A stretch of DNA of 9,423 nucleotides from Clostridia bacterium (GCA_900762945.1 CAAFIN010000291.1:1-9423), one strand, 5' to 3'. Positions 1 through 7,101 are shown, counted from the stretch's first letter. A program made the numbers and translations. The notes: generated by a model from the letters alone, not told the origin.

Positions 1-2
1 CT

Positions 3-8
3 TATAAT
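3..8 (+). promoter_or_regulatory. Candidate -10 promoter element (TATAAT) for the transporter gene
   Basis: A perfect sigma-A type -10 hexamer, TATAAT, lies at the extreme left edge. Transcription would start at about 14-16, giving a leader of about 60 nt before the ATG at 74. The matching -35 box would fall outside the window, so the promoter cannot be confirmed. Its position just upstream of the only plus-strand gene supports the call. Confidence 0.45.
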
Positions 9-30
9 TATGCAGAAATCGCGAGGTAAT

Positions 31-66
31 GCGAAACGAATCGCGCGTTCGCCACCCCGCGCGGGG
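31..66 (+). promoter_or_regulatory. GC-rich inverted repeats in the leader of the transporter gene
   Basis: Two possible hairpins lie between the -10 box and the ATG at 74. The first pairs 31-35 (GCGAA) with 48-52 (TTCGC), extended by CG at 37-38 with CG at 46-47. The second is the perfect 12-base palindrome CCCCGCGCGGGG at 55-66. Its right arm, GGGG at 63-66, sits 7 nt before the ATG and is the only Shine-Dalgarno-like sequence there, so folding could mask the ribosome site. No known riboswitch is recognised. The regulatory role is inference. Confidence 0.3.
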
Positions 67-73
67 TACGATT

Positions 74-919
74 ATGCAATATTTACTGCTTGCCGTGACG
101 ACCGTGTGTCTGTCCGCGCAACAACTCATACAGAAGCGCTACAACCAAAAGACGGAAAATCCTAATCAGTTTCTGTTTCTCGCGTTCACCGCGCTCGCCG
201 CGACCGTGTTCTTTATCGCGGCTTCGCTGTTTCGGCTGTCGTTCGACCCCGCAGTGCTGCCCTATTCGCTCGGGTTTGCGACGGCGTATATCGCGGCGAC
301 CGTGGGACTTATCTACGCGCTGAAACTTGGATCTATGGCGATAACGGCGCTGGTCAACTCGTACTCGCTGCTTATCCCCACGTTCTACGGCATAATTTTT
401 CTGCGCGAGTCCGTGAAAGTCGCCGGGATAATCGGCATCGCACTGTTGCTCGTTTCGCTGTTTCTTCTCGGCGCGAAAAAAGAACGCGCGACGGGCGGCG
501 TAAAGTGGCTCGTATTCCTCATCGTGGCGTTTGTCGGCAACGGCATGTGTTCGATCGTGCAGAAAATTCAGCAAATAAACATGGACGGCGCGTTCAAAAG
601 CGAGTTTATGATTTTCGCTTTGATCGCGGCGTTCGTCGTGTTCGCGGGGTTAGCGCTCGCTCGCGGCAATGTAAAAGACAACCTTCCGCTGTGCGCCGGG
701 TTCGGCTCGCTCAACGGCGTTTTCAACGGCGCGGTCAACTTCCTCGTGCTGATCCTGACCGGGCTTATCCCGAACTCGGTTCTCTTCCCATGTATTTCCG
801 CGGGCGGCATAGTTCTCAGTCTTTTCACCGCGCTGTTCCTCTTTAAGGAAAAACTGTCGGCGTTTCAGATCGTCGGCTACGTTCTCGGGCTTGCTTCGGT
901 GATACTTTTGAACATTTAG
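74..919 (+). CDS. EamA/DMT-superfamily membrane transporter
   Basis: This is a predicted inner-membrane carrier of 281 residues, the usual size for ten-helix drug/metabolite transporters. Hydrophobic segments lie at roughly 2-16, 33-54, 64-83, 87-106, 113-133, 144-164, 177-196, 204-226, 233-257 and 262-280, forming two five-helix halves. Each half ends in the family's typical pattern: a helix closing with FLRES (109-113) or FKEK (257-260), then a glycine-rich final helix (near 117-133 and 264-280). The stretch around LGSMAITALVNSYSLLIP (85-102) is strongly EamA-like. The substrate cannot be read from sequence; members export or import amino acids, sugars, purines and other metabolites. An in-frame ATG at 29 would add 15 polar, basic residues, but its GAGG is only 2 nt away, so ATG 74 is preferred. 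The gene converges on the ATPase operon and shares only the terminator region with it. Confidence 0.85.
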   Translation: MQYLLLAVTTVCLSAQQLIQKRYNQKTENPNQFLFLAFTALAATVFFIAASLFRLSFDPAVLPYSLGFATAYIAATVGLIYALKLGSMAITALVNSYSLLIPTFYGIIFLRESVKVAGIIGIALLLVSLFLLGAKKERATGGVKWLVFLIVAFVGNGMCSIVQKIQQINMDGAFKSEFMIFALIAAFVVFAGLALARGNVKDNLPLCAGFGSLNGVFNGAVNFLVLILTGLIPNSVLFPCISAGGIVLSLFTALFLFKEKLSAFQIVGYVLGLASVILLNI

Positions 920-930
920 ATACAATAAAC

Positions 931-966
931 GAAAACCGCCCGCGGCGTTGACCTCGGACGGTTCTC
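931..966. terminator. Likely bidirectional Rho-independent terminator between convergent genes
   Basis: The 60-base gap between the two stop codons holds an imperfect hairpin. Left arm 934-945 pairs with right arm 952-963 around loop CGTTGA (946-951), giving 10 of 12 pairs. GA at 931-932 can pair with TC at 965-966 across one further mismatch. On the plus strand the stem is followed by T-rich TTTATTATTCGTTTT from 967. On the minus strand it is followed by GTTTATTGTATC. It sits 14 nt past the end of the transporter and 13 nt past the end of subunit D, so it can close both transcripts. The tails are T-rich, not pure T runs. Confidence 0.65.
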
Positions 967-979
967 TTTATTATTCGTT

Positions 980-1612
980 TTAATCGTTTTCGGCAAGCAT
1001 GGACTTAACTTTCATCAGCCGCGTGGTTGCAGCGCGCTCGTACTCGTCGAGTTTGCTACGAATATAGGCTATCGTTTCCTCTATCTGCGGGATCATAATG
1101 TACTCGAGCGCGTTGACGCGGCGCTTGTTCCGCTCGATCTCGACGGACAACATCGCCGCGGTTTTCTCCACTTCGGCGAGTTTCAATAGGTCTGCTATAA
1201 GCGAACTTATGCGCTTTACCGAGTAGTCGGCTTCGGAGGAAATTTCGGCGAACGCGTACGGGTATCCGTCCGATTTTTTGTCGGCGCTAATCTCGATCGC
1301 CGGCACGGTAACGCCCATTACGTCGGCGAACTTGTACTCGGCTCTGACGGAGAACACGGGCATGGAAAACGCCTTGTCAAACTCTTCTCTCGAAGCTGTG
1401 CCGCGGGCGAACGCGAACTGACCGAGACAGTCCCTAAGTTCGCTCTCGATCCGTTCTCTCAGCGCTTTGTTCTCGCGGATTATGTCGGAAAACCGACGGA
1501 TCATTTCGTCCGATTTGTCCTTTAATAATTTATGCCCGCGCGTCGCCGTGGAAAGTCTGCCCTTGAGCCGCTTCAGTTCCATACGCGTCGGGTTGACGTT
1601 AAGTCTTGCCAT
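980..1612 (-). CDS. ntpD: V-type ATP synthase/ATPase subunit D (central rotor shaft)
   Basis: Subunit D is the long coiled-coil axle that turns inside the A3B3 head and, with F, passes torque to the C subunit and K ring. The product is 210 residues, normal for the family. The N-terminal helix begins with the diagnostic NPTRMELKRLKGRL (7-20), followed by STATRGHKLLKDK (21-33). The C-terminal helix carries EIERNKRRVNALEYIMIPQI (158-177), the other family hallmark. The short globular middle part (about 70-130) is variable. It is the last gene of the operon. The start ATG follows an AAAGG site (1621-1625) with 8 nt spacing. The gene ends 13 nt before the terminator stem. Confidence 0.97.
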   Translation of the reverse strand: MARLNVNPTRMELKRLKGRLSTATRGHKLLKDKSDEMIRRFSDIIRENKALRERIESELRDCLGQFAFARGTASREEFDKAFSMPVFSVRAEYKFADVMGVTVPAIEISADKKSDGYPYAFAEISSEADYSVKRISSLIADLLKLAEVEKTAAMLSVEIERNKRRVNALEYIMIPQIEETIAYIRSKLDEYERAATTRLMKVKSMLAEND

Positions 1613-1625
1613 ATTATTTACCTTT

Positions 1626-1641
1626 GGGGGCTAAGCCCGCC
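1626..1641 (-). promoter_or_regulatory. Small hairpin between subunit B and subunit D genes
   Basis: The 34-nt gap between B and D is the longest gap in the operon. In the mRNA, GGGC pairs with GCCC around a TTA loop (plus-strand 1628-1631 with 1635-1638). Two more G-C pairs can form across a bulged base. The stem ends directly next to the AAAGG ribosome site of D (1621-1625). No T run follows, so it is not an obvious terminator. It might tune translation or stability of the D message; that is inference. Confidence 0.3.
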
Positions 1642-1646
1642 CTGAA

Positions 1647-3014
1647 TCAGCCGAGGTACTTGTCGAGGAATTTTTCCTTGATACGCTTGAGTTCCGCCCT
1701 CGGCAGTATGCGCATAAGTTTCCAGCCGATGTCGAGCGTTTCTTCGATCGATCTGTCGGCGGTAAAGCCCTGCGAAACGTATTCTTTTTCGAAGTTTTCG
1801 GCGAATTTCGCGTACAGTTTGTCGGTGGCGGACAGCGCGCTGTCGCCGAGGATCGCGGAAAGTTCCTTGCACTCTTTGCCTTTCGCGTACGCGGAGAAAA
1901 GTTGGTTCATGGTGTCGGCGTGATCCTCGCGGGTTTTGCCCGCTCCGATACCCTTGTCCTTAAGACGGGAAAGCGACGGGAGAACGTCGATCGGCGGGTT
2001 TACGCCTTTTTTGTAAAGTTCGCGCGACAAGATGATCTGACCTTCGGTAATGTAGCCGGTAAGGTCGGGGATCGGGTGAGTCTTGTCGTCCTCGGGCATA
2101 GTAAGGATCGGGATCTGCGTGATCGAGCCTTTTTTACCGCGGATTCTGCCCGCGCGCTCGTAGATCTGCGCGAGGTCGGTATACAAGTAACCGGGGTAAC
2201 CTCTTCTGCCCGGGACTTCCTTTCTCGCCGCGGAAACTTCGCGTAGGGCTTCCGCGTAGTTCGTGATGTCAGTCATGATAACGAGTACATGCATACCCTT
2301 TTCGAACGCGAGGTACTCGGCGCAAGTCAGCGCCATACGCGGGGTTGCGATACGCTCGATCGCGGGGTCGTTCGCAAGGTTCGTGAACAGCACCGTGCGT
2401 TCGATAGCGCCCGTCTTTTTGAAGTCGTCGACGAAGTACTGCGCTTCCTCGTAGGTGATACCGATAGCGGCGAACACGACGGCGAACTTCTCGTCCTTGC
2501 CGCGCACTTTTGCCTGACGGGCGATCTGCGCCGCGAGTTCTGCGTGCGGAAGTCCGCTCATAGAGAATATCGGGAGTTTTTGTCCGCGGACCAGCGTGTT
2601 AAGTCCGTCGATCGCGGAAATACCTGTCTGAATAAACTCGTCCGGGTAATCGCGAGCCGCGGGGTTGATAGGCTCGCCGTTGACGTTCATACGCTTGTCG
2701 GGGATAACCGGCGCGCCGCCGTCGCGGGGATTGCCCATGCCGTCGAACACTCTGCCGAGCATGTCCTCGGATAGGTCGAGCGAAAGGCTTCTGCCCAAAA
2801 ATTTCGCTTTGGACGTGGCAATTTTAAGTCCTTGCGTGTTCTCGAAAAGTTGCACTACCGCTTTGTCGTCGCGTACTTCCAGCACTTTGCCGCGACGCAC
2901 TCTGCCGTCCTCCTGGACGACTTCGACGAGTTCGTCGTACTTGACGCCCTCTACGCCCTCGACAAGCATAAGCGGTCCTACGATTTCCTTGATGGTTTTG
3001 TATTCTTTATTCAT
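1647..3014 (-). CDS. ntpB: V-type ATP synthase/ATPase subunit B (regulatory nucleotide-binding subunit)
   Basis: Three copies of B alternate with A in the soluble head and complete the nucleotide pockets at the A/B interfaces. From the chosen start the product has 455 residues, the usual length. The N-terminal beta-barrel spans about 1-75 and the RecA-like core follows. The P-loop is degenerate, SMSGLPHAEL (151-160), with no GKT, as expected for non-catalytic B subunits. Hallmarks include DGLNTLVRGQKLPIFS (136-151) and ITNYAEALREVSAARKEVPG (250-269). LPSLSRLKDKGIG (345-357) carries the interface arginine R350, and GKTREDH lies at 359-365. The start is ATG 3012-3014, because its ribosome site GAGGG lies 5 nt upstream. 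An upstream in-frame TTG at 3032 would place that site inside the coding region. The gene overlaps the end of subunit A by 8 nt, suggesting coupled translation and matched A and B supply. Confidence 0.97.
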   Translation of the reverse strand: MNKEYKTIKEIVGPLMLVEGVEGVKYDELVEVVQEDGRVRRGKVLEVRDDKAVVQLFENTQGLKIATSKAKFLGRSLSLDLSEDMLGRVFDGMGNPRDGGAPVIPDKRMNVNGEPINPAARDYPDEFIQTGISAIDGLNTLVRGQKLPIFSMSGLPHAELAAQIARQAKVRGKDEKFAVVFAAIGITYEEAQYFVDDFKKTGAIERTVLFTNLANDPAIERIATPRMALTCAEYLAFEKGMHVLVIMTDITNYAEALREVSAARKEVPGRRGYPGYLYTDLAQIYERAGRIRGKKGSITQIPILTMPEDDKTHPIPDLTGYITEGQIILSRELYKKGVNPPIDVLPSLSRLKDKGIGAGKTREDHADTMNQLFSAYAKGKECKELSAILGDSALSATDKLYAKFAENFEKEYVSQGFTADRSIEETLDIGWKLMRILPRAELKRIKEKFLDKYLG

Positions 3015-4773
3015 TGTTACCCTCACCTGCAAGCGCTCGCATTTCTCTCTCGAGCTCGTCCGAAATTTCGTCGAAAACGTTCAGTTCGCTTTCTTCGATA
3101 TACTTCGCTCTGCCTATTCTCTCCTTTGCGGGGATCGAGAGGATCTCGTCGAGGTCGGCGTAACGATCCACCGCTTCCACGCCGAGGTCGTGGAACTTTT
3201 TGATGAGTTTCAACATTCTGTACTGCTTGTCGAGCGAAGTGTAAGTATCGGTTTCATGGAAGGCGTTCTGATGCAGATAGTCCTCTCTTACCATTTTCGC
3301 GGTTTCGAGCGTCATTCTGTCGCGGTAGGACAGCGCGTCCACGCCGACGAGCCGCACGATTTCGTCGAGGTTGGCTTCGTCCTGAAGTACGTTCATAATA
3401 AACGCGCGGAGTTTGACGAAGTCCTCGCCCACGTTCTTGTCGTACCAGTCCGCCATTCTGTCGGCGTACAGCGAATAACTGATGAGCCAGTCGATCGCGG
3501 GGAAATGGCGTTTATACGCGAGCGAAGCGGACAAGCCCCAGAAAACCTTGACTATTCTGAGCGTAGCCTGCGAAACGGGTTCGGATAGGTCGCCGCCGGG
3601 AGGAGAAACCGCGCCGATCGCGGAAACCGAGCCGACCGTATTTTCGCCGCCCAGCACCTTGACGATGCCCGCGCGTTCGTAGAATTCGGCAAGTCGGGAA
3701 GCAAGGTACGCGGGGTAACCTTCGTCGCCCGGCATTTCCTCAAGTCTGCCGCTCATTTCGCGGAGCGCTTCAGCCCAGCGCGACGTGGAGTCCGCCATAA
3801 TAGCGACGTTGTAGCCCATATCGCGGAAGTATTCGGCGATGGTGATGCCGGTGTAAATCGAGGCTTCGCGGGCCGCAACCGGCATGTCCGAAGTGTTGGC
3901 GATGAGCACCGTTCTTTTCATAAGCGGTTCGCCCGTCGCGGGGTCTTTAAGTTCGGGGAATTCATTGAGAACGTCCGTCATTTCGTTGCCGCGCTCGCCG
4001 CAACCGACGTACACGATGATCTGCGCGTCCGCCCACTTCGCAAGTTGGTGCTGAACGACGGTCTTGCCGCTTCCGAACGGTCCGGGTACCGCCGCAACGC
4101 CGCCGCGGGCTATCGGGAAAAGCGTGTCGATGACGCGCTGACCCGTTACCATGGGCATATCGGGCGATTGTTTTTCTTTATAGGGTCGCGGCACGCGCAC
4201 CGGCCAGCGGGTAAGCATAGCGAGCGCTTTGTCTTTGCCGTCCGCAGTTTTTACCGTCGCGACGGTATCGGTGACGGTGAATTCGCCGCTCCTGATTTCC
4301 GCAATCTTTCCGCTCACGCCGTAAGGCACGAGTATCTTGTGTTCGACGATGGGCGTTTCCTTGACGTAGCCGATGGGATCGCCCGCGGTCACTTCGTCGC
4401 CCGCTTTCACGAGCGGAACGAAATTCCACTTCTTCTCGCGGTCGATCTTGTCCACGCGTATACCGCGGGTGATACGGTCGCCGTGCTTTTCGACGATCTG
4501 CTCCAATGGACGCTGAATACCGTCGTAAATGCCGCCGATAATGCCGGGCGCGAGTTCGACGGACAGAGGTTCGCCAGTGGAAACGACTTTGTCGCCTACT
4601 CCCAGTCCAGAAGTTTCTTCGTAGACCTGAATGGACGCGCGGTCGCGGCGCAGTTCGATGACTTCGCCGATAAGTTCGTCGTCGCCGACTTTTACGACGT
4701 CGTAAACCTTGACGTCAGCCATATTTTCCGCCACGATAAGCGGACCGGAAACTTTTACTATTCTACCAACCAT
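3007..4773 (-). CDS. ntpA: V-type ATP synthase/ATPase subunit A (catalytic)
   Basis: Subunit A is the catalytic subunit that hydrolyses or makes ATP in the A3B3 head. The product has 588 residues, standard for the family. The N-terminal barrel is about 1-70, and the V/A-specific bulge (non-homologous region) is about 110-195. The Walker A motif is GPFGSGKT (231-238). The catalytic glutamate is E260 in GCGERGNEM (257-265). Walker B is VAIMADSTSRWAEALRE (323-339) with D328. Further hallmarks are EEMPGDEGYPAYL (345-357) and SPPGGDLSEP (390-399). The P-loop has serine (S235) where eukaryotic V-ATPases carry the redox-sensitive cysteine, so that disulfide control should be absent. ATG 4771-4773 lies 7 nt after the stop of F. 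Its ribosome site is modest (GAGAAG, overlapping the F stop), so coupling to F translation is likely. The end overlaps B by 8 nt. All catalytic residues are intact. Confidence 0.98.
   Translation of the reverse strand: MVGRIVKVSGPLIVAENMADVKVYDVVKVGDDELIGEVIELRRDRASIQVYEETSGLGVGDKVVSTGEPLSVELAPGIIGGIYDGIQRPLEQIVEKHGDRITRGIRVDKIDREKKWNFVPLVKAGDEVTAGDPIGYVKETPIVEHKILVPYGVSGKIAEIRSGEFTVTDTVATVKTADGKDKALAMLTRWPVRVPRPYKEKQSPDMPMVTGQRVIDTLFPIARGGVAAVPGPFGSGKTVVQHQLAKWADAQIIVYVGCGERGNEMTDVLNEFPELKDPATGEPLMKRTVLIANTSDMPVAAREASIYTGITIAEYFRDMGYNVAIMADSTSRWAEALREMSGRLEEMPGDEGYPAYLASRLAEFYERAGIVKVLGGENTVGSVSAIGAVSPPGGDLSEPVSQATLRIVKVFWGLSASLAYKRHFPAIDWLISYSLYADRMADWYDKNVGEDFVKLRAFIMNVLQDEANLDEIVRLVGVDALSYRDRMTLETAKMVREDYLHQNAFHETDTYTSLDKQYRMLKLIKKFHDLGVEAVDRYADLDEILSIPAKERIGRAKYIEESELNVFDEISDELEREMRALAGEGNNE
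3020..3024 (-). promoter_or_regulatory. Ribosome binding site that fixes the subunit B start
   Basis: Reading the minus strand, GAGGG stands 5 nt before ATG 3012-3014, inside the last codons of subunit A. It decides between this ATG and an in-frame TTG 18 nt further upstream, which has no comparable site. Confidence 0.65.
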
Positions 4774-4780
4774 AATCTTC

Positions 4781-5101
4781 TCACTTGTTGAAAATATCTA
4801 CGCCGAGGGCGCGTTCGGTTTCGAGCCTGATCTGCCGTTCGGCATAATCGCTCTTGCCGCTCTCGCTCGGCACGGGTATCACTATCGGATAGGGTTTTTC
4901 GAGCGTGCGCTCGATAAGGTCGCTTATCTCGAACGCGACGTCGTCCGTCACGAACACGACCTTGTATTCCGTTATCAGTTTGCGGAAAGTCGCTTTTAAC
5001 TTCATAGAATCGGTTTCGGTGTAAGCGTCCACTCCCGCCGCTTTGAACGCGAGCGCGCTTTCGCCTTTCGCGAGTATCGCGGTATCAGCCGATATAGCCA
5101 T
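4781..5101 (-). CDS. ntpG: V-type ATP synthase/ATPase subunit F (central stalk)
   Basis: Subunit F binds the D shaft and forms the rotor stalk. In E. hirae naming the same subunit is called NtpG. The product has 106 residues, the normal size, with the Rossmann-like alternating pattern of the family. The N-terminal strand and helix cover about 1-22 (LAFKAAGVDA at 17-26). KVVFVTDDVA lies at 47-56. YPIVIPVPS (71-79) is the typical switch-loop segment. The C-terminal helix ends in ERALGVDIF (96-104), a family hallmark. The ribosome site is among the best in the operon: GGGGAGG (5109-5115) with 7 nt spacing, lying inside the end of subunit C, which it overlaps by 17 nt. Seven nucleotides separate it from subunit A. 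Confidence 0.93.
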   Translation of the reverse strand: MAISADTAILAKGESALAFKAAGVDAYTETDSMKLKATFRKLITEYKVVFVTDDVAFEISDLIERTLEKPYPIVIPVPSESGKSDYAERQIRLETERALGVDIFNK

Positions 5102-6056
5102 CTCTTAACCTCCCCGCAATCGCTTCCGTCGGCGCTTTTGCCAGCAGTCCCGACACGACCGTTCTGAAATTTCTTATTTCCGCGCGCTTGTACATAGCGT
5201 ACAGAAGCACCGGGGTTATGCCCTCGCTCGAGTAGCGCACGTTATACAATCTTTGCATAGGATAATCGTCGCGGATCTTCTCGAACGCGCTCATAGGCTT
5301 GCCGTCCGATTTTGCTTTTATGCACGCTTCTATCGCGTCCTTATACGAAGTGAACGCGAAAGCCGAACGGATTTTCGAAGCGTCGCCGCCTAAAATAACG
5401 AGCAGTTTGTACTTGTCGATCTTGCCGCCGCCGACGAACTGCTTTTCAGCCGTTTCGCGGTCGGGCGAACGGAAATACGCGGATATATTTCCGCAGTCTA
5501 TTTCCGCGCGGATAAGACCTTTTATCTTGTGGCGCCGGATAAGTTTCAGCGCGGCGGCGTAGTACGCTCTCAGCGCCGTTACCGAAAGATCCGCGCCCGT
5601 GCAATCGACTTTTTTTGCCGCGGACACGAGTTCGTCGAGCGTCTTTTTAACGTACTCGGGGATCTCGCCCTTGCCGGTTTTTACGTACTGTTCGATAAGT
5701 CCGGTATCGGTCGTACCGTCGGTCGCGTATTCGCCGTCGTAGCCGAGCATGAGCCGTCTTACCGCCACGTCGCAGTTGAAAAAGTCGCTCCTTAAAAAGC
5801 AGTAGTACTCCACGTCGCCGCCGTTCGAGTACTCGGAAACGAACTTCTTCAGCGCGAGCGTTTCCGCGGCTACGAGTTTATCGTACTCGCCCGCGACGCC
5901 GATCTCGACGTTTTTGCCGAAGCCAGTCGACGTGAGCGTTTCGATAGCCGCTTCCGCAGATCCCGCTTCTATCGCCGACAAAAAGCGGCTTTTCGGGATC
6001 AGCGTTTTTTGCGCGGAAATCGCCACGGCGTTTGCGTAAGAACACGGTACTCTCAT
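5085..6056 (-). CDS. ntpC: V-type ATP synthase/ATPase subunit C (rotor adaptor, d/AC39-like)
   Basis: Subunit C is the funnel-shaped soluble adaptor that docks the D/F shaft onto the membrane K ring. It is equivalent to eukaryotic subunit d. The product has 323 residues, close to the usual 320-350, and is almost all helical. Recognisable family positions are YANA (7-10) near the N-terminus, SDFFN (90-94) and AEIDCGNISAYFR (184-196), which match the repeated D-x-x-N elements of the fold. Also present are GGGKID (209-214) and KRAEIRNFRTVVSGL (290-304). Sequence conservation is lower than in A, B or D, as is normal for C. The commonly arginine-rich N-terminal motif after YANA reads VAISAQKT here, which is divergent. 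The ATG overlaps the stop of E by 4 nt (ATGA), a typical coupled junction. The local ribosome site is weak. The 3' end overlaps F by 17 nt. Confidence 0.92.
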   Translation of the reverse strand: MRVPCSYANAVAISAQKTLIPKSRFLSAIEAGSAEAAIETLTSTGFGKNVEIGVAGEYDKLVAAETLALKKFVSEYSNGGDVEYYCFLRSDFFNCDVAVRRLMLGYDGEYATDGTTDTGLIEQYVKTGKGEIPEYVKKTLDELVSAAKKVDCTGADLSVTALRAYYAAALKLIRRHKIKGLIRAEIDCGNISAYFRSPDRETAEKQFVGGGKIDKYKLLVILGGDASKIRSAFAFTSYKDAIEACIKAKSDGKPMSAFEKIRDDYPMQRLYNVRYSSEGITPVLLYAMYKRAEIRNFRTVVSGLLAKAPTEAIAGRLRDGYIG

Positions 6057-6637
6057 TGCTTTTCTCCGAACATTTCGTCCGCGACGTCCTTTTCGGTGCG
6101 TTCGCGAACGCTTTCGACTATCGCGGCGCAGGTAAAGTCGAGGTCGAACGTTTCGCCCGACAGTACAAAGCCGCCGGCGAGCGCGTCGCTCTTCTCTACC
6201 GTCATATTCTTCGCCTTGACTGCGGGAAGCTCCGCGACCTGTTTTGCGGTAACGGGCGCAGAAGCGGACAAAATCATTTTCTGCCCTTTTTCGCCGTACT
6301 TTCCCGTAATCGCTTCGACTACGGCGAGAAAGTCTTTGCCGTCCAGTTTTTTCACTTCGGCAAGAAGTTTTTCGTACACCGAGGCTACCGCTTTGCGTTT
6401 TGCGGCAAGCAGCATTTTTGCGCGTTCCATTCTCGCGGCGGTCGAGCGCTTGGCCTTGATATCCTCGGCTTTTGCCGCGGCAAGACGAGCGGAATTCTCC
6501 GCTTCGGCTTTTGCCGATTCGGTAGCGGCGGCGCGTTTTTCACGCGCGTACTCGTCCGCTTTTTCGAGGATAGCCGCGATTTCGGCGTCGTTTTTCTCGA
6601 TAATCGCGTTTATGACTTCGTTGTTCATTTCAATCAT
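6053..6637 (-). CDS. ntpE: V-type ATP synthase/ATPase subunit E (peripheral stalk)
   Basis: Subunit E pairs with H to form the peripheral stalks that stop the A3B3 head from turning with the rotor. The product has 194 residues, typical length. Residues 1-90 form one long alanine, lysine and glutamate-rich helix suited to a right-handed coiled coil with H. The C-terminal half is the globular head that contacts A/B. It includes AGGFVLSG (154-161), a family hallmark, followed by the amphipathic helix SVRERTEKDVADEMFG (176-191). The first ATG (6635-6637) is chosen. It has only a weak GCGGA-like site about 11 nt upstream. The in-frame ATG at codon 4 has none. The gene begins 17 nt after the stop of K and ends in a 4-nt ATGA overlap with C. 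Confidence 0.95.
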   Translation of the reverse strand: MIEMNNEVINAIIEKNDAEIAAILEKADEYAREKRAAATESAKAEAENSARLAAAKAEDIKAKRSTAARMERAKMLLAAKRKAVASVYEKLLAEVKKLDGKDFLAVVEAITGKYGEKGQKMILSASAPVTAKQVAELPAVKAKNMTVEKSDALAGGFVLSGETFDLDFTCAAIVESVRERTEKDVADEMFGEKQ

Positions 6638-6654
6638 TTACGTTTCGTTCCGCT

Positions 6655-7083
6655 TTACATCATGATGCCGAGAACGAGCGCGAGGATCGCGTAGAACTCG
6701 ATCATTGCGGGGAACAGAACGTACTTGCCCGAGCCTGCGCTGTTCTTACCGATCGCGTAGATACACGAAGCGGCGGTTGCGCCCTGAAGCACTGCGGATG
6801 CGCAGCCCGTCACGCCCAGCGCGACTCCTTTCCAGAACACAGCCCAGCCTGCGGCAAGCGCGATCTCTGCGCCCGGTATGTTCATGACCGCGAGAACGAA
6901 ACCGTAAATACCCTGCGTTGCCGGGAGCAGCGAGAGGACGATGATTTTACTGAATTTTTTGCCGTCCTCGGCAAGAACGCCCGCCGCCGACGCACCCGTC
7001 TTGTAAAGACCGAACGCGGAGCCTGCGCCGCACAGAATCATACAGATCGCCAAACCCGCGATGCCTATTGCTCTTCCATCCAT
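6655..7083 (-). CDS. ntpK: V-type ATP synthase/ATPase subunit K (ion-binding proteolipid ring), predicted Na+ type
   Basis: Subunit K forms the membrane ring that carries ions past subunit I. The product has 142 residues in four transmembrane helices (about 5-28, 45-68, 80-110 and 121-142). It is the fused double-hairpin 16-kDa form, not the single hairpin of F-type c subunits. The ion carboxylate is E129 in the last helix (FPAMIEFYAI, 124-133). The equivalent place in the first hairpin is Q57, so there is one carboxylate per four helices, as in E. hirae NtpK. LPATQGIYGF (53-62) supplies L53, T56, Q57 and Y60, and helix 3 supplies Q100. These match the residues known to coordinate Na+ in E. 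hirae (L61, T64, Q65, Y68, Q110, E139). Na+ coupling is therefore predicted. The ribosome site is strong: GGAGGT (7091-7096), 7 nt before ATG. That suits a subunit needed in about ten copies. Confidence 0.96.
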   Translation of the reverse strand: MDGRAIGIAGLAICMILCGAGSAFGLYKTGASAAGVLAEDGKKFSKIIVLSLLPATQGIYGFVLAVMNIPGAEIALAAGWAVFWKGVALGVTGCASAVLQGATAASCIYAIGKNSAGSGKYVLFPAMIEFYAILALVLGIMM

Positions 7084-7090
7084 TTGTAAT

Positions 7091-7096
7091 ACCTCC
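7091..7096 (-). promoter_or_regulatory. Consensus ribosome binding site of subunit K
   Basis: GGAGGT on the minus strand, 7 nt before the K start, is a full consensus match lying in the 18-nt gap after subunit I. The neighbouring E, C and A genes have weaker sites. This is consistent with extra translation of the multi-copy ring subunit, an inference from site strength only. Confidence 0.6.
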
Positions 7097-7101
7097 GATG
7101 G

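Noticed and set aside
29..73. Earlier ATG giving the transporter a 15-residue N-terminal extension
   Set aside because: The added residues are polar and basic ahead of the first helix. The GAGG before this ATG is only 2 nt away, too close for normal initiation. It is not fully excluded.
1618..1872. 84-codon minus-strand frame overlapping the end of subunit B
   Set aside because: It is an out-of-frame shadow of B, dominated by Arg and His, with no similarity to any V-ATPase accessory subunit that I recognise.
3015..3032. Upstream TTG start adding six residues to subunit B
   Set aside because: The ribosome site GAGGG lies between this TTG and ATG 3012-3014, and the mature-looking N-terminus MNKEYKTIKEIVGPL begins at the ATG.
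2289..3588. Long plus-strand frames antisense to subunits B and A (161 and 307 codons)
   Set aside because: They lie opposite well-conserved B and A coding sequence, their products are low complexity, and no ribosome site or family motif was seen.
4045..4791. 248-codon plus-strand open frame lying antisense to subunit A
   Set aside because: It is entirely opposite a highly conserved catalytic gene, its product is rich in Arg, Asp and His with no recognisable domain, and strong third-position GC bias opens such frames in this window. Treated as a shadow.
6009..6694. Two overlapping plus-strand frames of about 220 codons antisense to subunit E
   Set aside because: E is convincingly coding on the minus strand. 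Alanine and lysine codon repeats there generate Phe/Ser/Ala-rich frames on the other strand. Neither frame shows a domain.
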